Source: Paenibacillus whitsoniae
GTDB taxonomy: Bacteria; Bacillota; Bacilli; Paenibacillales; NBRC-103111
Reading direction: 5' to 3'
DNA: 64,000 nucleotides
NCBI RefSeq assembly: GCF_003955665.1
Contig: NZ_RXHU01000042.1
Span: 111,502 to 175,501 of the forward strand
The notes under the pieces are model-generated. The model made no database searches and was not told the DNA's origin. It was given only the letters and a program-made list of their open reading frames with translations. Positions 33,694 through 43,083 of this stretch are shown here, piece by piece. Both the position numbers and the translations under genes were made by a program. Position 1 is the first letter of the stretch. Every line of letters starts with the position of its first letter.

Positions 33694-34338
33694 TTAATCT
33701 TTGAGCTGCAGTCCGATCAAATTTGCAAAAACCGCTGCTTGCTCCCTTGAAATGATGCAGCCGCGCAAGTTCTCCACATTCACACCCAATCGGGCAAACG
33801 AGTTCGTGCTGAGATCAATGCCTTCCAGCTTGACGCCGCTAAGCTGTGCCTGATCCAGCTTGCAATCTTCAAGCGCAATTTTTTGGACGGTCGCTTCATA
33901 GAAATCGGCCCCGATCAGCGAGCACTGGTGGAACAGCACTTGCTTCAAATTTGCCATCCGCAGCGTGAGGTAATCGCCCAAGCAGTTGTAAAAGCCGGTA
34001 TTGCGGATCGTCGCGTCGGACAAATTCATCCCCATGATTTTGCAATCGCGGAACTCTGTCCGATGAATCGTCGCCGTGCCGAAATCCACATTGGATAAGT
34101 CGCATTTTTCAAAAATGACGTCGGTCAACTCAATCTCTTTCATTGAAATGCGCGAGAAGGTGACGTTGCGGAAAATAATTTTATCGAACGCGACTTTGTA
34201 TGCCCGCTGGTTGTCGATGTCACATTGACTGATGATACCGGTATGGAAGCTGTCCTCCGGTTCCATTCTCTCTTCCTTCAGAACTAGCGGCGGCATGTCC
34301 GCCGGCAGCTTGGGCTGCTCTATTTTCAGTATGCTCAT
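33694..34338 (-). CDS. pentapeptide-repeat protein
   Basis: A 214-aa protein whose residues 55-200 follow the A(D/N)LXX pentapeptide rhythm (for example CDLSNVDF, CKIMGMNLSDATI, CSLIGADFYEAT, CKLDQAQLSGVKLEGIDL), predicting a right-handed beta-helix. Family members range from gyrase protectors to unknown scaffolds, and nothing here fixes a role. The start ATG is set by AAGGAG about 7 nt upstream; two earlier ATGs lack sites. It is likely cotranscribed with the HAD gene. Confidence 0.82.
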   Translation of the reverse strand: MSILKIEQPKLPADMPPLVLKEERMEPEDSFHTGIISQCDIDNQRAYKVAFDKIIFRNVTFSRISMKEIELTDVIFEKCDLSNVDFGTATIHRTEFRDCKIMGMNLSDATIRNTGFYNCLGDYLTLRMANLKQVLFHQCSLIGADFYEATVQKIALEDCKLDQAQLSGVKLEGIDLSTNSFARLGVNVENLRGCIISREQAAVFANLIGLQLKD

Positions 34339-34445
34339 CAGATACTCCTTTGCAGTCATGAATGTATTCATATTTTACCAATCGCTTGCCAAAAAAGATA
34401 CCGAAAATGGGACGACTTTGTGTCAAATCCGGTTCAATAAAGAGC

Positions 34446-34493
34446 GAAAAAAAGACGCCTTCCTCCCGTTGTAGCACGGGCCGGAAAGCGTCT
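34446..34493 (-). terminator. rho-independent terminator of the DHA2 exporter gene
   Basis: On the minus strand GACGCTTTCC...CCCGT pairs with ACGGG...GGAAGGCGTC and is followed by seven T. Confidence 0.9.
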
Positions 34494-34505
34494 GTATGAA
34501 GCGGA

Positions 34506-36008
34506 TTAATGGCCGACGATGATCGGCATTTCGATGGAAGCCGCTTCGCCTTCGACCTTCTTAGGCTTCTGCAGCAAAAGCCCCAGCAGGCCGCCGACGA
34601 TGGCGATGCCCAGCAAAATCAAGAACGTGTGACCGAATGCGGAAGCATACAAGCCGACATCCGGCTTTTGTGCTTTGGCTTCGATCATAAGATCCTTCAT
34701 TTTCGTGGTGAAAATGGTCATCAAAATCGCGATCGCGAACGACATCATCACCTGCTGCGCAGCGTTCGTCAAAGATGTTACGCGGCCGACCAAGTTCTGA
34801 GGCGCTGATTGGATCAAATGATTGTTCAGCGGCATCATGAACAGCCCCATACCCGCGCCGAGCAGCGCGAGCGGCAGCATGACCGTGCCGACGCCGGACT
34901 CGCCGGAAATGTTCGAGAGCAGCAGCGCGGAGATCGTCGTCAGCACCATGCCGGCGATGACGAGCGGACGCGCGCCGAAGCGGTCGGACAGCTTGCCGCC
35001 GATCGGCATGAATAGGCCGGATGCCAGCGCCTGCGGCAGCATGATAAGCCCTGTTTTGAGCGGGCTGTAGCCATGCGCCTGCTGAAGGAACAGCGGCACA
35101 AGAAACATTGTGCCGAACATCGCGATTTGCGAGATCCACTGCACGATAATGCCTTTCGTGAAATTGCCTGAACGGAACACGCGCAGCTCAAGAAGCGGGT
35201 TATCGCGTCTCAGCTCAACGATGACGAACAAAATGAGGGCAACGAGACCGATGCCGGAACCGATGAGCGTATCCGCATCCGTCCACGTCGATTTGCCGGT
35301 TACCGGATCGATGCCGCCGTTGGAAACGCCGTAAACCAGCGCGGCGAAAGCGATCGGCCCGAGCAGCATGCCGAGCAAATCGAGCGAAGCGACGTTTTGA
35401 CGCTGAATATTCGGCAAGGTACGAATGCCGAGTAAGATGCCGATGACGCCGATCGGCAGGTTAATCAAGAAAATCCACTGCCAGGAGTGATACTCCACCA
35501 TCCATCCGGCAATGACTGGACCCAGCGCGGGACCGAGCAAAATCGGAATCCCCATCATGCCCATCACCGCGCCGACTTTATCCGGCGGAGATAAGCGATA
35601 AATGAATGCCATCGCAATCGGCACAACCACACCTCCGCCAAGGCCTTGAATGACGCGGAACGTAATGAGCATTTCCACGGAATTCGCCAGTGCGCACAGC
35701 CCAGAACCGATCGTGAACAGCGCTACGGAAATCAGAAAAATTTTCTTCGCGCCGAAGCGATCCGACAGCCAGCCGGCCAGCGGGATGACTGCAGCTTGCG
35801 CCAACGCGTAGCCGATAACGGTCCACTGCACGAGCGACAGATTCAGCAGGTGGAATTCTTCTTGCAGCTTCGGCAGCGCGACGTTAACCGCCGTGCCATC
35901 CAAAATAACCATGAAAATGCCGACAACAATGGCGACGAGCGGCGCCAAAATGCTGCGCATGGAAAACGGCGCTTCCTTCGCGGAAGCGTTTGTTGCTTGT
36001 GAAGACAT
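34506..36008 (-). CDS. DHA2/EmrB-QacA family MFS drug exporter
   Basis: A 500-aa permease with about 14 hydrophobic segments. It shows motif A after TM2 (GWLSDRFGAKKIFL), the DHA2-type motif near TM1 (DGTAVNVALPKLQ) and motif C in TM5 (GIPILLGPALGPVIAGW), typical of drug/H+ antiporters. The ATG has GGAGGG upstream. It is divergent from a TetR regulator with a perfect 22-bp palindrome between, the standard layout of a repressor-controlled efflux pump. Confidence 0.92.
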   Translation of the reverse strand: MSSQATNASAKEAPFSMRSILAPLVAIVVGIFMVILDGTAVNVALPKLQEEFHLLNLSLVQWTVIGYALAQAAVIPLAGWLSDRFGAKKIFLISVALFTIGSGLCALANSVEMLITFRVIQGLGGGVVVPIAMAFIYRLSPPDKVGAVMGMMGIPILLGPALGPVIAGWMVEYHSWQWIFLINLPIGVIGILLGIRTLPNIQRQNVASLDLLGMLLGPIAFAALVYGVSNGGIDPVTGKSTWTDADTLIGSGIGLVALILFVIVELRRDNPLLELRVFRSGNFTKGIIVQWISQIAMFGTMFLVPLFLQQAHGYSPLKTGLIMLPQALASGLFMPIGGKLSDRFGARPLVIAGMVLTTISALLLSNISGESGVGTVMLPLALLGAGMGLFMMPLNNHLIQSAPQNLVGRVTSLTNAAQQVMMSFAIAILMTIFTTKMKDLMIEAKAQKPDVGLYASAFGHTFLILLGIAIVGGLLGLLLQKPKKVEGEAASIEMPIIVGH

Positions 36009-36113
36009 GGGATCCCTCCATCCTTTTCTACGTATCTCTCTTGTCTATCGTTGACCATACGGTACGCGCACGGTACAATAGCAGTATTCATAAACTGCCG
36101 CAGCAGCTTGCCA

Positions 36114-36135
36114 TAAACGGACAATTGTCCGTTTA
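36114..36135. promoter_or_regulatory. perfect 22-bp palindrome, probable TetR operator
   Basis: TAAACGGACAA followed exactly by its reverse complement, between the exporter start (36008) and the regulator start (36214). Length and perfect symmetry fit a TetR-family operator. Nearby direct CGGTAC repeats (36060-36074) have no clear meaning. Confidence 0.75.
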
Positions 36136-36213
36136 CACCTTTTGATGCTAACGGACTTTGAATTCTTTGTCAATACGAACACAGTAAATTTAACAATTCC
36201 GAGGTGGAACCGC

Positions 36214-36840
36214 ATGTCCATTCGTCATGAACGCAAGGACGCCATGGAGAATCGCCAGCTCATTCTGCAAACCGCCAATCAGCTGTTTCAAGAGCACGGC
36301 GTACAATCTGTCAGCATGCACCAAATCGCCAAAACGGCGGGCGTCGGACAAGCGACGCTGTACCGCAGATATGCCCACAAAGGTGATTTGTGCTTCGATA
36401 TTTTGCAGCAGTACGGGAATCACTTAGTGGAGCGGGTTGCGACGTATCTGGACAATCGCCGGCAGGAGCCGCCGCTGGAGCGTCTGAACGGCATCCTGGA
36501 AATCTGGATCGATGCCATTGAGGAAAAAGCCGATCTCATCGTCGCGATGGCTTCGAAAATGGCGCTGGATTGCGAGGACGGCCGCGGCAACTTTTTCCTC
36601 TCGCCCATGTATCGCATGTTCCGCGACCGCATGTCCGAGCTGATTCTGGAATGCATCGGCCCGAAAGCAGCGCAGCAGAAGCACCCGGAGCCGGAGCTGG
36701 CGGCACACACGCTCATCTGCTCGATCTCCCCGGCTGGCTATTTTCATATTAAGAACGAGAAAAACTACTCGAAGGCACGCATGAAAGAGCATTATCGGCA
36801 GCTGTGCGAGCTGTTGTTTCGGGCAGACGGCGCAGTGTAA
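36214..36840 (+). CDS. TetR/AcrR family regulator of the divergent exporter
   Basis: A 208-aa regulator with an N-terminal helix-turn-helix (VSMHQIAKTAGVGQATLYRRYAHKGDL). The C-terminal ligand domain is not recognisable to a specific ligand. The start ATG (MSIRHERKD) is set by GAGGTGG 7 nt upstream; a longer frame from 36142 has no site and no conserved sequence. Transcribed away from the DHA2 exporter, it most likely represses that pump and itself through the 22-bp palindrome. Confidence 0.9.
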   Translation: MSIRHERKDAMENRQLILQTANQLFQEHGVQSVSMHQIAKTAGVGQATLYRRYAHKGDLCFDILQQYGNHLVERVATYLDNRRQEPPLERLNGILEIWIDAIEEKADLIVAMASKMALDCEDGRGNFFLSPMYRMFRDRMSELILECIGPKAAQQKHPEPELAAHTLICSISPAGYFHIKNEKNYSKARMKEHYRQLCELLFRADGAV

Positions 36841-36852
36841 GCAAAACCGCGC

Positions 36853-36897
36853 AAAAAAGCCCTCCCGTTGACCATAGGGTCAGCGAGAGGGCTTTTT
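36853..36897. terminator. bidirectional terminator, tetR / SGNH hydrolase
   Basis: AAAAAAGCCCTC pairs with GAGGGCTTTTT with an inner GTTGACC/GGTCAGC stem, between convergent genes. Confidence 0.92.
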
Positions 36898-36908
36898 CAT
36901 TGTTCCGC

Positions 36909-37565
36909 TTACTTGATCGCCAGCGGGCTGTTTTGAACGGCATCCAGCCATGCGTTCGCGATGAGCTGGTGACCGGCTGCCGTCGGGTGCACGCCGTCGC
37001 GCGCCCAGAATGCGGCTTCTGCACGCGTGCAAGCCTCATCGAAACGCTGCTGCAGCGGCACGAACACCGCGCCGTATTCCTTGGCGAGGCCGCGAGTGAC
37101 CTCCTGGTACTTGCCGACTTGCGCTTTCCAGCCGTCCCAGTTGTTCGCCGGCACGCCGACGTTAAGCACAAACGGCTCGCATAGAATGAGGCCTGATTGC
37201 GGCAAATACTCCTTCGTAATCGCAAGCAGATGGCGATACGAGCTTTCAAAACGGTCCGCCGCGCCGGTCGGCAGTTTATCCATAATGCGCCAAGCGTCGT
37301 TGACGCCGATCAGAATGCTCAGACGCTTCGGCTGCAAATAGATCGCGTCCTCGTTCCAGCGTGCATATAAATCCGATACCCGGTTGCCGCTGATGCCGCG
37401 ATTTTGAATTTGCAGCTTTTGCTCAGCCAGTTCATAGCTTAACTTCGAACCAATAAGGTTTGGATAGCCTCTACCCAGATTTACCAAATCCTCGCGCACG
37501 CGGTTCGCATCGGTGATGGAATCTCCTTGAAACAGCAAATCAAGCGGTGTTTGCTCCGTACTCAA
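36909..37565 (-). CDS. SGNH/GDSL hydrolase
   Basis: A 218-aa esterase-type protein without a signal peptide. All four blocks are visible: GDS with Ser16, the Gly of GISGNR, Asn of GVND, and the catalytic pair Asp190/His193 in DGVHP. It resembles small lysophospholipase L1-like or carbohydrate-esterase proteins. With xylan genes 1-2 kb away, cytoplasmic deacetylation of imported xylo-oligosaccharides is attractive but unproven. Translation starts at TTG with GGGGGAG about 5 nt upstream. Confidence 0.85.
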   Translation of the reverse strand: MSTEQTPLDLLFQGDSITDANRVREDLVNLGRGYPNLIGSKLSYELAEQKLQIQNRGISGNRVSDLYARWNEDAIYLQPKRLSILIGVNDAWRIMDKLPTGAADRFESSYRHLLAITKEYLPQSGLILCEPFVLNVGVPANNWDGWKAQVGKYQEVTRGLAKEYGAVFVPLQQRFDEACTRAEAAFWARDGVHPTAAGHQLIANAWLDAVQNSPLAIK

Positions 37566-37666
37566 TCGAACTCCCCCATTCTTTCCATGAATTAACTCTC
37601 TTATTTTACCATAGGGAGGAAGCTAGATTAAGTCAGAATTTACGCCATCACGTGCGTACCAAGGAT

Positions 37667-38515
37667 TTACTTCGAGGACAGGTTGCTCACGTCGATAAAA
37701 GGCGTCGCCCCGCCGGTGACGGACGGGAGCTTGCCGTCCCATTTTTGAATTGCCTGTTGCTGCACTTCGATTTGCTTCAGGGCAATCAGATCCGGCGTCA
37801 CTTCCTGCTTCTTCAATTTGAGCGATTCCGCTTCGGCCTGTGCCTGCGCGACCGTCTGCTGCGCTTCGATCTGTATACGCTTCAGGTCGTTCTCCGCTTT
37901 GAGCGCTTGCTGCTGCGCGACCTGCTTCGCTTCAATCGACTGGTTGAACGCGTCCGAGAACTTGAAATTAACAATGTTGATGTCATTGACGATCAAATCG
38001 TACTTCGCCATGCGCTTCGTCAGCAGGTCGTGAATCTCATTCGCAACGACGTCGCGTTTTGCAATCAAGTCTTCGGCTGCATACTTTGCCGTTACTTCCT
38101 TAACGATCTCCTGAATCGCCGGTGCCACAATGACCGTGTCGAACCCGCCCCCAATGTTGTTCATCAAGTTATAGGCGGATTCCTTGTTGACGGAATAGTT
38201 GAGCGCCACATGCGTGGAAACCGGCTGCAGGTCTTTGGAAGAAGCCGAGGTATCCGCTTCCGCTTTGGTCACCTGCACGTTGACTTGAATAATTTTCTGC
38301 ACAAACGGGATCTTAAAATGAATGCCGGGTGCGAGCGTATTGTCGCTGAGTTTGCCAAGCGTTTTGTACAGGCCGACGTGGCCGAACTGCACGGTCGCCA
38401 CGCTGTTGATCGCCGCGATGAGGAGCAGGAGCCCGATCAGACTCCAAGTGATTATGCGGCCAACGGGACTTTTCGCTTTCGGAACAGGGCTGTTTGGTGC
38501 TACGCCAATATCCAT
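37667..38515 (-). CDS. prohibitin/SPFH-domain membrane protein
   Basis: A 282-aa protein: short N-terminal tail, one TM (about residues 20-40), an SPFH/prohibitin domain (about 42-210; VGLYKTLGKLSDNTLAPGIHFKIPFVQKI) and a long Ala/Gln/Glu-rich coiled coil (about 210-260). It should form membrane-bound oligomeric rings, as band-7 proteins do in microdomains. The partner is unknown. It appears to be its own unit between the SGNH and GH30 genes. Confidence 0.88.
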   Translation of the reverse strand: MDIGVAPNSPVPKAKSPVGRIITWSLIGLLLLIAAINSVATVQFGHVGLYKTLGKLSDNTLAPGIHFKIPFVQKIIQVNVQVTKAEADTSASSKDLQPVSTHVALNYSVNKESAYNLMNNIGGGFDTVIVAPAIQEIVKEVTAKYAAEDLIAKRDVVANEIHDLLTKRMAKYDLIVNDINIVNFKFSDAFNQSIEAKQVAQQQALKAENDLKRIQIEAQQTVAQAQAEAESLKLKKQEVTPDLIALKQIEVQQQAIQKWDGKLPSVTGGATPFIDVSNLSSK

Positions 38516-38607
38516 ATGCCTACCTCCAACGTTAGAATGAATTGATACCTATCTGTACGCCGGAGAGCAATTCCAAGTTTCATTCGGATTTGGGGGCTGG
38601 AAGCTGC

Positions 38608-39948
38608 TTAATACTCGGTATAGCTCGTCACTGATTTCCCGGGCAATGTTACCGTAATCGCGCCGCCGGAAACGGCAATATCAGACAGCTTCGCCAGATT
38701 CTCTGTCGCGCTGGTCCGTCTGCCTGACACGTTTGCAAAGGTGAGTCCGCTGATCGTCGTCGTAATCGAGGACGAGCTGTTGTTGATCAGCACGACAGCT
38801 GCGCGGCCTGTGGCATTTTTGCCGGCAACGGAGACGATATTGCTGTCGCTGGACGATGCCAGGATGCGCGTATCATCCGGCCGCAGGTAGCGGCTGAACT
38901 GCCCCATGACATACAGGCGCTTGTTCACGGAATACGTATTGTTGCCCAGCAAATTGATCAGCCCCTCGCCGGTTGTCGAGGAAGCCGGATTGACGGCCCA
39001 CCAGTACAACCAGCCTTTTTCGCCGCGCTTGAGGTCCGAAGCGATCATATTGCCCCATTTTAACCCGTCGGTGATAGTAGGATCATTGGGGTTCTGGAAG
39101 TCGCTGACCTCCGTGCTCATGAGCGGCTTGCCGTAAGTGCTGACGTCCGTGTATGTGCTGTAATCGTGAACGCTCAGAAAATCGAGCTTATCCCGCGTCG
39201 CCGTGCTAAGGTTGATAATGTAATTGTTCGAAGCGGAGCGGTTCGAACCTTCCGGCCCGCCAACCATCACACCCTGGTTCAGGCTGTGAATGCTGTCGGC
39301 CACCTTCGCCGCCACGGTGTTCATTTCGCTGATCGTATACTGCGCCGACGCGTACGGCGTGGACAGATCGGGCTCGTTTTGCACGCTGAGCCATTTGATG
39401 TTGAAGCCGAGTGTGTTGCGGTAATAGTTCACGTAAGTCTTCAAGTAATCGGCAAACTTGTCGTAATGCGTGGACTTGAGATGACCGCCGTTGTTCGGCG
39501 AGCCGTTATCCTTCATCCAGCCCGGCGGGCTCCAGGGCACGGCATAGAACTGGTTCGTGCCGCGGTTTTTCGCCTCTTGCGCGAACCAACGCTGATGTAA
39601 ATCCGTGTTCCAGTCCAGCACACCGTCGGACGGCATGAACGTCGTCTGGACACTGTCCTGCGCCGACGTATACGGATTGACCTCGAGCCGTACGATGGAT
39701 AAGCCTGCATTTGAATTGTCCGTGCGGAACAAGGTGTCCAGAATTTGCCCCTGCACCGTCGCGTTATATCCGGTTTTCAGCTCATTGACCGGGTGATTGG
39801 CCGCTGCGCCAAAGCCCCAAATCGTTTGGTACGTGGTGTCTTTGTACACCGTCACCGTGCTTGCCGCATACGTGGGCGCTGCAAAACTCAGGGTCAGCGC
39901 TGCTGTTAAACCTAGTACACCATAAACCTTCTTCCGTGTTGAAATCAT
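38608..39948 (-). CDS. secreted GH30 family glycoside hydrolase, probable (glucurono)xylanase
   Basis: A 446-aa exported enzyme: signal peptide (1-29, ending PTYAA), TIM barrel and a C-terminal beta side domain. Acid/base Glu192 is in LSVQNEPD and nucleophile Glu280 in LMSTEVSDF, both GH30 signatures; the layout is like bacterial XynC enzymes. The start ATG is set by AGAGGTG about 9 nt upstream; an earlier in-frame ATG gives a poorer signal peptide. It is the last gene of module B, after the response regulator, with a cre-like site upstream. Glucuronoxylan is the likely substrate given the GH10 neighbour, but other GH30 activities are possible. Confidence 0.87.
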   Translation of the reverse strand: MISTRKKVYGVLGLTAALTLSFAAPTYAASTVTVYKDTTYQTIWGFGAAANHPVNELKTGYNATVQGQILDTLFRTDNSNAGLSIVRLEVNPYTSAQDSVQTTFMPSDGVLDWNTDLHQRWFAQEAKNRGTNQFYAVPWSPPGWMKDNGSPNNGGHLKSTHYDKFADYLKTYVNYYRNTLGFNIKWLSVQNEPDLSTPYASAQYTISEMNTVAAKVADSIHSLNQGVMVGGPEGSNRSASNNYIINLSTATRDKLDFLSVHDYSTYTDVSTYGKPLMSTEVSDFQNPNDPTITDGLKWGNMIASDLKRGEKGWLYWWAVNPASSTTGEGLINLLGNNTYSVNKRLYVMGQFSRYLRPDDTRILASSSDSNIVSVAGKNATGRAAVVLINNSSSSITTTISGLTFANVSGRRTSATENLAKLSDIAVSGGAITVTLPGKSVTSYTEY

Positions 39949-40005
39949 GAATCCAAACACCTCTTTTCTCCAATTTGGCCTCATCGACCTCCCTCTACGT
40001 TAATC

Positions 40006-40019
40006 TGCAATCGCTTACA
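40006..40019. promoter_or_regulatory. cre-like site upstream of the GH30 gene
   Basis: TGCAATCGCTTACA matches the catabolite-responsive element consensus TGWAANCGNTNWCA at 13 of 14 positions and lies 58 bp upstream of the GH30 start. CcpA repression of the xylanase by preferred sugars is likely. Confidence 0.6.
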
Positions 40020-40027
40020 AAACACTG

Positions 40028-40069
40028 AGGCAAAATGCTTTTTTACCACAGAAATGCGGCATTTTGCCT
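40028..40069. promoter_or_regulatory. 11-bp perfect inverted repeat, widely spaced
   Basis: AGGCAAAATGC and GCATTTTGCCT are separated by 20 bp, with centres 31 bp apart (about three helical turns), between the regulator stop and the GH30 promoter. It could be a hairpin ending the regulator transcript or a two-site operator. There is no clean T-run beside it on the minus strand. Confidence 0.55.
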
Positions 40070-40080
40070 GAAACTTCCCG

Positions 40081-41175
40081 TTATTCGCTGCCAAACCGTT
40101 CCTTGTATTCCATCGGATTGATCCCGTGGTACTGCTTGAAGATGCGCGAGAAGTGAATGCTGTTCTCGTAGCCAACCTTTAGCGCGATTTCGTAGCTGCG
40201 CAGCGACGAGGTCAGCAGCAGCTCCCGCGCCTTGCGCATACGCACGTTGACGCAGTACGTCCAGATCGTCATGCCGGCTTGCTCTTTGAACATTTTGGCG
40301 AGATACGAGCGGCTCATCGCCACATGATCAGCGAGATCCTGGAGCCCCCAGTTCTCCGCGTAATGATTTTCGATGTAGCGCTTGACCTGGTCAACGGCGC
40401 TCTCTTTCTGAAGGTTTTTCGCCTTGCGGGCGCGGTCCATCAGGAGGTTCGCCGCTTCTTCAAGCCTTTTCACGGCGCACAGCCGAAAATAGTGCCGCAC
40501 CTGCGACCGCTGCAGGATCGCGCTGTCTTCGCCAAAGCCGAGATCGTCGGCTTCCTCCAGTTCGACGTCGATGCCCTGCTTTTTCAGCTCGGCTACCAGC
40601 ATCGCCGTCCAGGCCAACGCCAGCTCGTCCAGAATTTCATAGCGGCCGTCGACCCACGCTTCGAACATCGCCAGCGTATCGACGATGAGCAGCGGCTGCC
40701 CGTGCAGGTAGACACTCAGAATCATCTCGAGCCACTGCTCGAGCAGGAGCTTGTTCAGGGGCAGCTTGCGCAGCAGCAGTTGGTTCGCGTCGTTCCGGCG
40801 CTGCCGGCTCACTTTTTCGTTAGCCTTCTGCACGGCCTCCGTCAGCAGATCCGGATCAATCGGCTTAAGCACGTAGTCGACGGCGCCGAGCAGAATGCTC
40901 TTTTTCGCATATTGAAAATCGTCGTAGCTGGAAATCACAATACACGTCATCCACGGGTACAGGCGGTTGATCTCCTCGATCAGCTGCAGCCCGTCCACGA
41001 GCGGCATGCGCACATCCGTCACACACACATCGGCAAAATGGTCCTTCAGCCAATCCAGCGCCTTTTGCCCGTTCGCGTGCGTCGCCGACACCGCCACATC
41101 CGCCATATCGGACAATTGGATCGCCAGGCTTTCCCGGATAAGCTCCTCGTCGTCTACAATCATCAGTCTGTTCAT
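40081..41175 (-). CDS. response regulator, YesN/AraC type (module B)
   Basis: A 364-aa regulator: receiver domain with VDDEE and Asp54 in CVTDVRMPLVDG, then a middle region, then an AraC double helix-turn-helix (LQDLADHVAMSRSYLAKMFKEQ and SYEIALKVGYENSIHFSRIFKQ). The ATG (MNRLMIVDDEE) is set by GGGGAGGT and overlaps the kinase stop by 4 bp, so kinase and regulator are translationally coupled. It is expected to activate the surrounding xylan genes. Confidence 0.93.
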   Translation of the reverse strand: MNRLMIVDDEELIRESLAIQLSDMADVAVSATHANGQKALDWLKDHFADVCVTDVRMPLVDGLQLIEEINRLYPWMTCIVISSYDDFQYAKKSILLGAVDYVLKPIDPDLLTEAVQKANEKVSRQRRNDANQLLLRKLPLNKLLLEQWLEMILSVYLHGQPLLIVDTLAMFEAWVDGRYEILDELALAWTAMLVAELKKQGIDVELEEADDLGFGEDSAILQRSQVRHYFRLCAVKRLEEAANLLMDRARKAKNLQKESAVDQVKRYIENHYAENWGLQDLADHVAMSRSYLAKMFKEQAGMTIWTYCVNVRMRKARELLLTSSLRSYEIALKVGYENSIHFSRIFKQYHGINPMEYKERFGSE

Positions 41176-42971
41176 GCTGTGACCTCCCCTTTCCAAAACG
41201 GCAGCGTAATCTCCACCACCGCGCCTCCATCCACCGCTGAATTGCCAAAATGCAAAATCGCCTCTTGATGATAGAACATGCGCATCCGATAAATCAGGTT
41301 CGACAGCCCTACCTGTTTAAAATGGTCGTGGCTCGCCTGCAGATCCGCCTGCTCCTGGCTCAGCCGCTGCAGCGTCTCCTCTGTAAAGCCGGCGCCGTTG
41401 TCCCTGACGGACAGCGTCAGCTTGCCCTCCTCCGTCAGCCGGCCGGAGATGCGGATATGCACGGATTCCCCGGTCGTTTCCCGGCCGTGCTTGATGCAGT
41501 TCTCGACCAGCGGCTGTAAAAGCGCTTTCGTACAAATGGCAGTGAGCAGCTCCGGCGGCATGTCCACCTCATAGGTCACCTCGTCCTTGTAGCGGACCTT
41601 CATGATTTTCAAATAATTCTCGAGATGCTGAAGCTCTTCGCCGACTGTGACTTGCACATGCTTATAATCCGACGTATAGCGAAGCATGTTCGCGAGATTT
41701 ACAGACACGTGTCCGATATGCGGCTGCCTCGCAATTACAGCCATGGAATTAATCGTTTCAAGCGTATTGTATAGAAAATGCGAGTTAATTTGCGATTGCA
41801 AGGCGGAGATAACCGCCCGATGCTGGAGCACTCGCGTCTCGGCATGATCGTGGATCGACTGGGCGAGATGCCCGAGTAAATTGTTGAACGAATTGCCGAG
41901 ATCGGCCACCTCGTCGGTGCCGCTGACCTGTGCCCTGACGCCAAAGTCGTTGGTCAGCTGCATCGTTTTCATCAGCTTCCGAAGGCTTGATATCCGCCTG
42001 GTGATGGAAGACGCCGCAAAGTAGGTCAAAATGACCGAGATAATGAGCGCCCCGATCGCCACAATAATCGTGACGTTGCGCGTGTAGTAGATGCTTTTGC
42101 CGATCTCTTCGTACGGCAGGATGGCGATGATTTTCCAACCGGTGATGGGAATCGTTTGAAAAATAATGAGCTCCTTGCCCGACTTGTCGAAAAATGAGCC
42201 TTCCTTCTTGCCCTTGACGGTGTCCACGATCCGGTCGTCCATATGCCCCATGACTTCCTTCGCATCGGAATGGTGAATGATCGTGCCCTTCTCGTCCATC
42301 ACGACGGCGGCGCCGGAATTCGTAATGGAGATCTGATCCATAACGCGCTGTGACGGCGTGAGCGATATGTCGATTTTGAGGTATCCGCCGTTATCCACCT
42401 GCTTAAACAGCGTCAGCACAGGAATTTTCATCTTCTGATTGGCGGAATCCAGGTAGTTCTCGGAGATGCCGGTGATGAATTTGATTTTTTCGAAATTGCC
42501 GGAAGTGACGAAATAGGGTTCGTTCTTGATGCTATACGTTAACGGAAGCGTGTAGGCGGCGTTGGTAAAATGCTGCTCAAACCCGCGCGGGTTGTACAGC
42601 GACACCGACAGGATTTCCGGGTATTGCAGGAACATGCGGTTAAGGTAGTTCTCTTTCATCCGTTCGTAGTTGCGGATTGAATCCGACGTCAGCTGCGGCG
42701 AGGCTGCACGCATCCATTCGCGGACTTCCAGCGAGTTGCTGAACATGAGATAGGCAAGCTCGTATCCCGAATAGTAGCGGTCCAGGTTCATATTCGCCTG
42801 CTTCAAAATTTGCACGCTCAAGTGATCGATGTCTTTGCGCACGTAAGACGTTGTCTGCATATAGCTAAGAAGCCCGATCAACGCCACGGTGAAAATAAGA
42901 ATGGTAACGATGATCGAAATCAGCTTCCATTTGAGCGATCGGCGCATGTTTTTCATCATGTAGGTCAGCAA
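41172..42971 (-). CDS. sensor histidine kinase, YesM type (module B)
   Basis: A 599-aa kinase: basic N-terminus and TM (about 18-40), extracellular Cache-like domain (about 45-285), TM, HAMP, His_kinase domain and HATPase (ENCIKHG, DNGAGF). The phosphoacceptor block reads INSHFLYNTLET; the usual NPHF is NSHF here, with the histidine kept. The start is TTG with AGGAGG 8 nt upstream. It lies just after the terminator of the GH10 gene, so it probably has its own promoter. The likely signal is xylo-oligosaccharide. Confidence 0.91.
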   Translation of the reverse strand: MLTYMMKNMRRSLKWKLISIIVTILIFTVALIGLLSYMQTTSYVRKDIDHLSVQILKQANMNLDRYYSGYELAYLMFSNSLEVREWMRAASPQLTSDSIRNYERMKENYLNRMFLQYPEILSVSLYNPRGFEQHFTNAAYTLPLTYSIKNEPYFVTSGNFEKIKFITGISENYLDSANQKMKIPVLTLFKQVDNGGYLKIDISLTPSQRVMDQISITNSGAAVVMDEKGTIIHHSDAKEVMGHMDDRIVDTVKGKKEGSFFDKSGKELIIFQTIPITGWKIIAILPYEEIGKSIYYTRNVTIIVAIGALIISVILTYFAASSITRRISSLRKLMKTMQLTNDFGVRAQVSGTDEVADLGNSFNNLLGHLAQSIHDHAETRVLQHRAVISALQSQINSHFLYNTLETINSMAVIARQPHIGHVSVNLANMLRYTSDYKHVQVTVGEELQHLENYLKIMKVRYKDEVTYEVDMPPELLTAICTKALLQPLVENCIKHGRETTGESVHIRISGRLTEEGKLTLSVRDNGAGFTEETLQRLSQEQADLQASHDHFKQVGLSNLIYRMRMFYHQEAILHFGNSAVDGGAVVEITLPFWKGEVTA

Positions 42972-43083
42972 GGTGTCCGCCTCCTGAGGGCATGTATCGT
43001 ACCTTCAATCATAGAAGGAAGAAGGCGGGCGCGCAATGAGGGAAATGTTTGAAATACTGCAGGGATCGTATTTTTTGGGGCTC

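Noticed and set aside
36142..36213. A 24-codon N-terminal extension of the second TetR protein
   Set aside because: No ribosome site at 36142, while GAGGTGG sits 7 nt before the ATG at 36214; the extra residues are not TetR-like.
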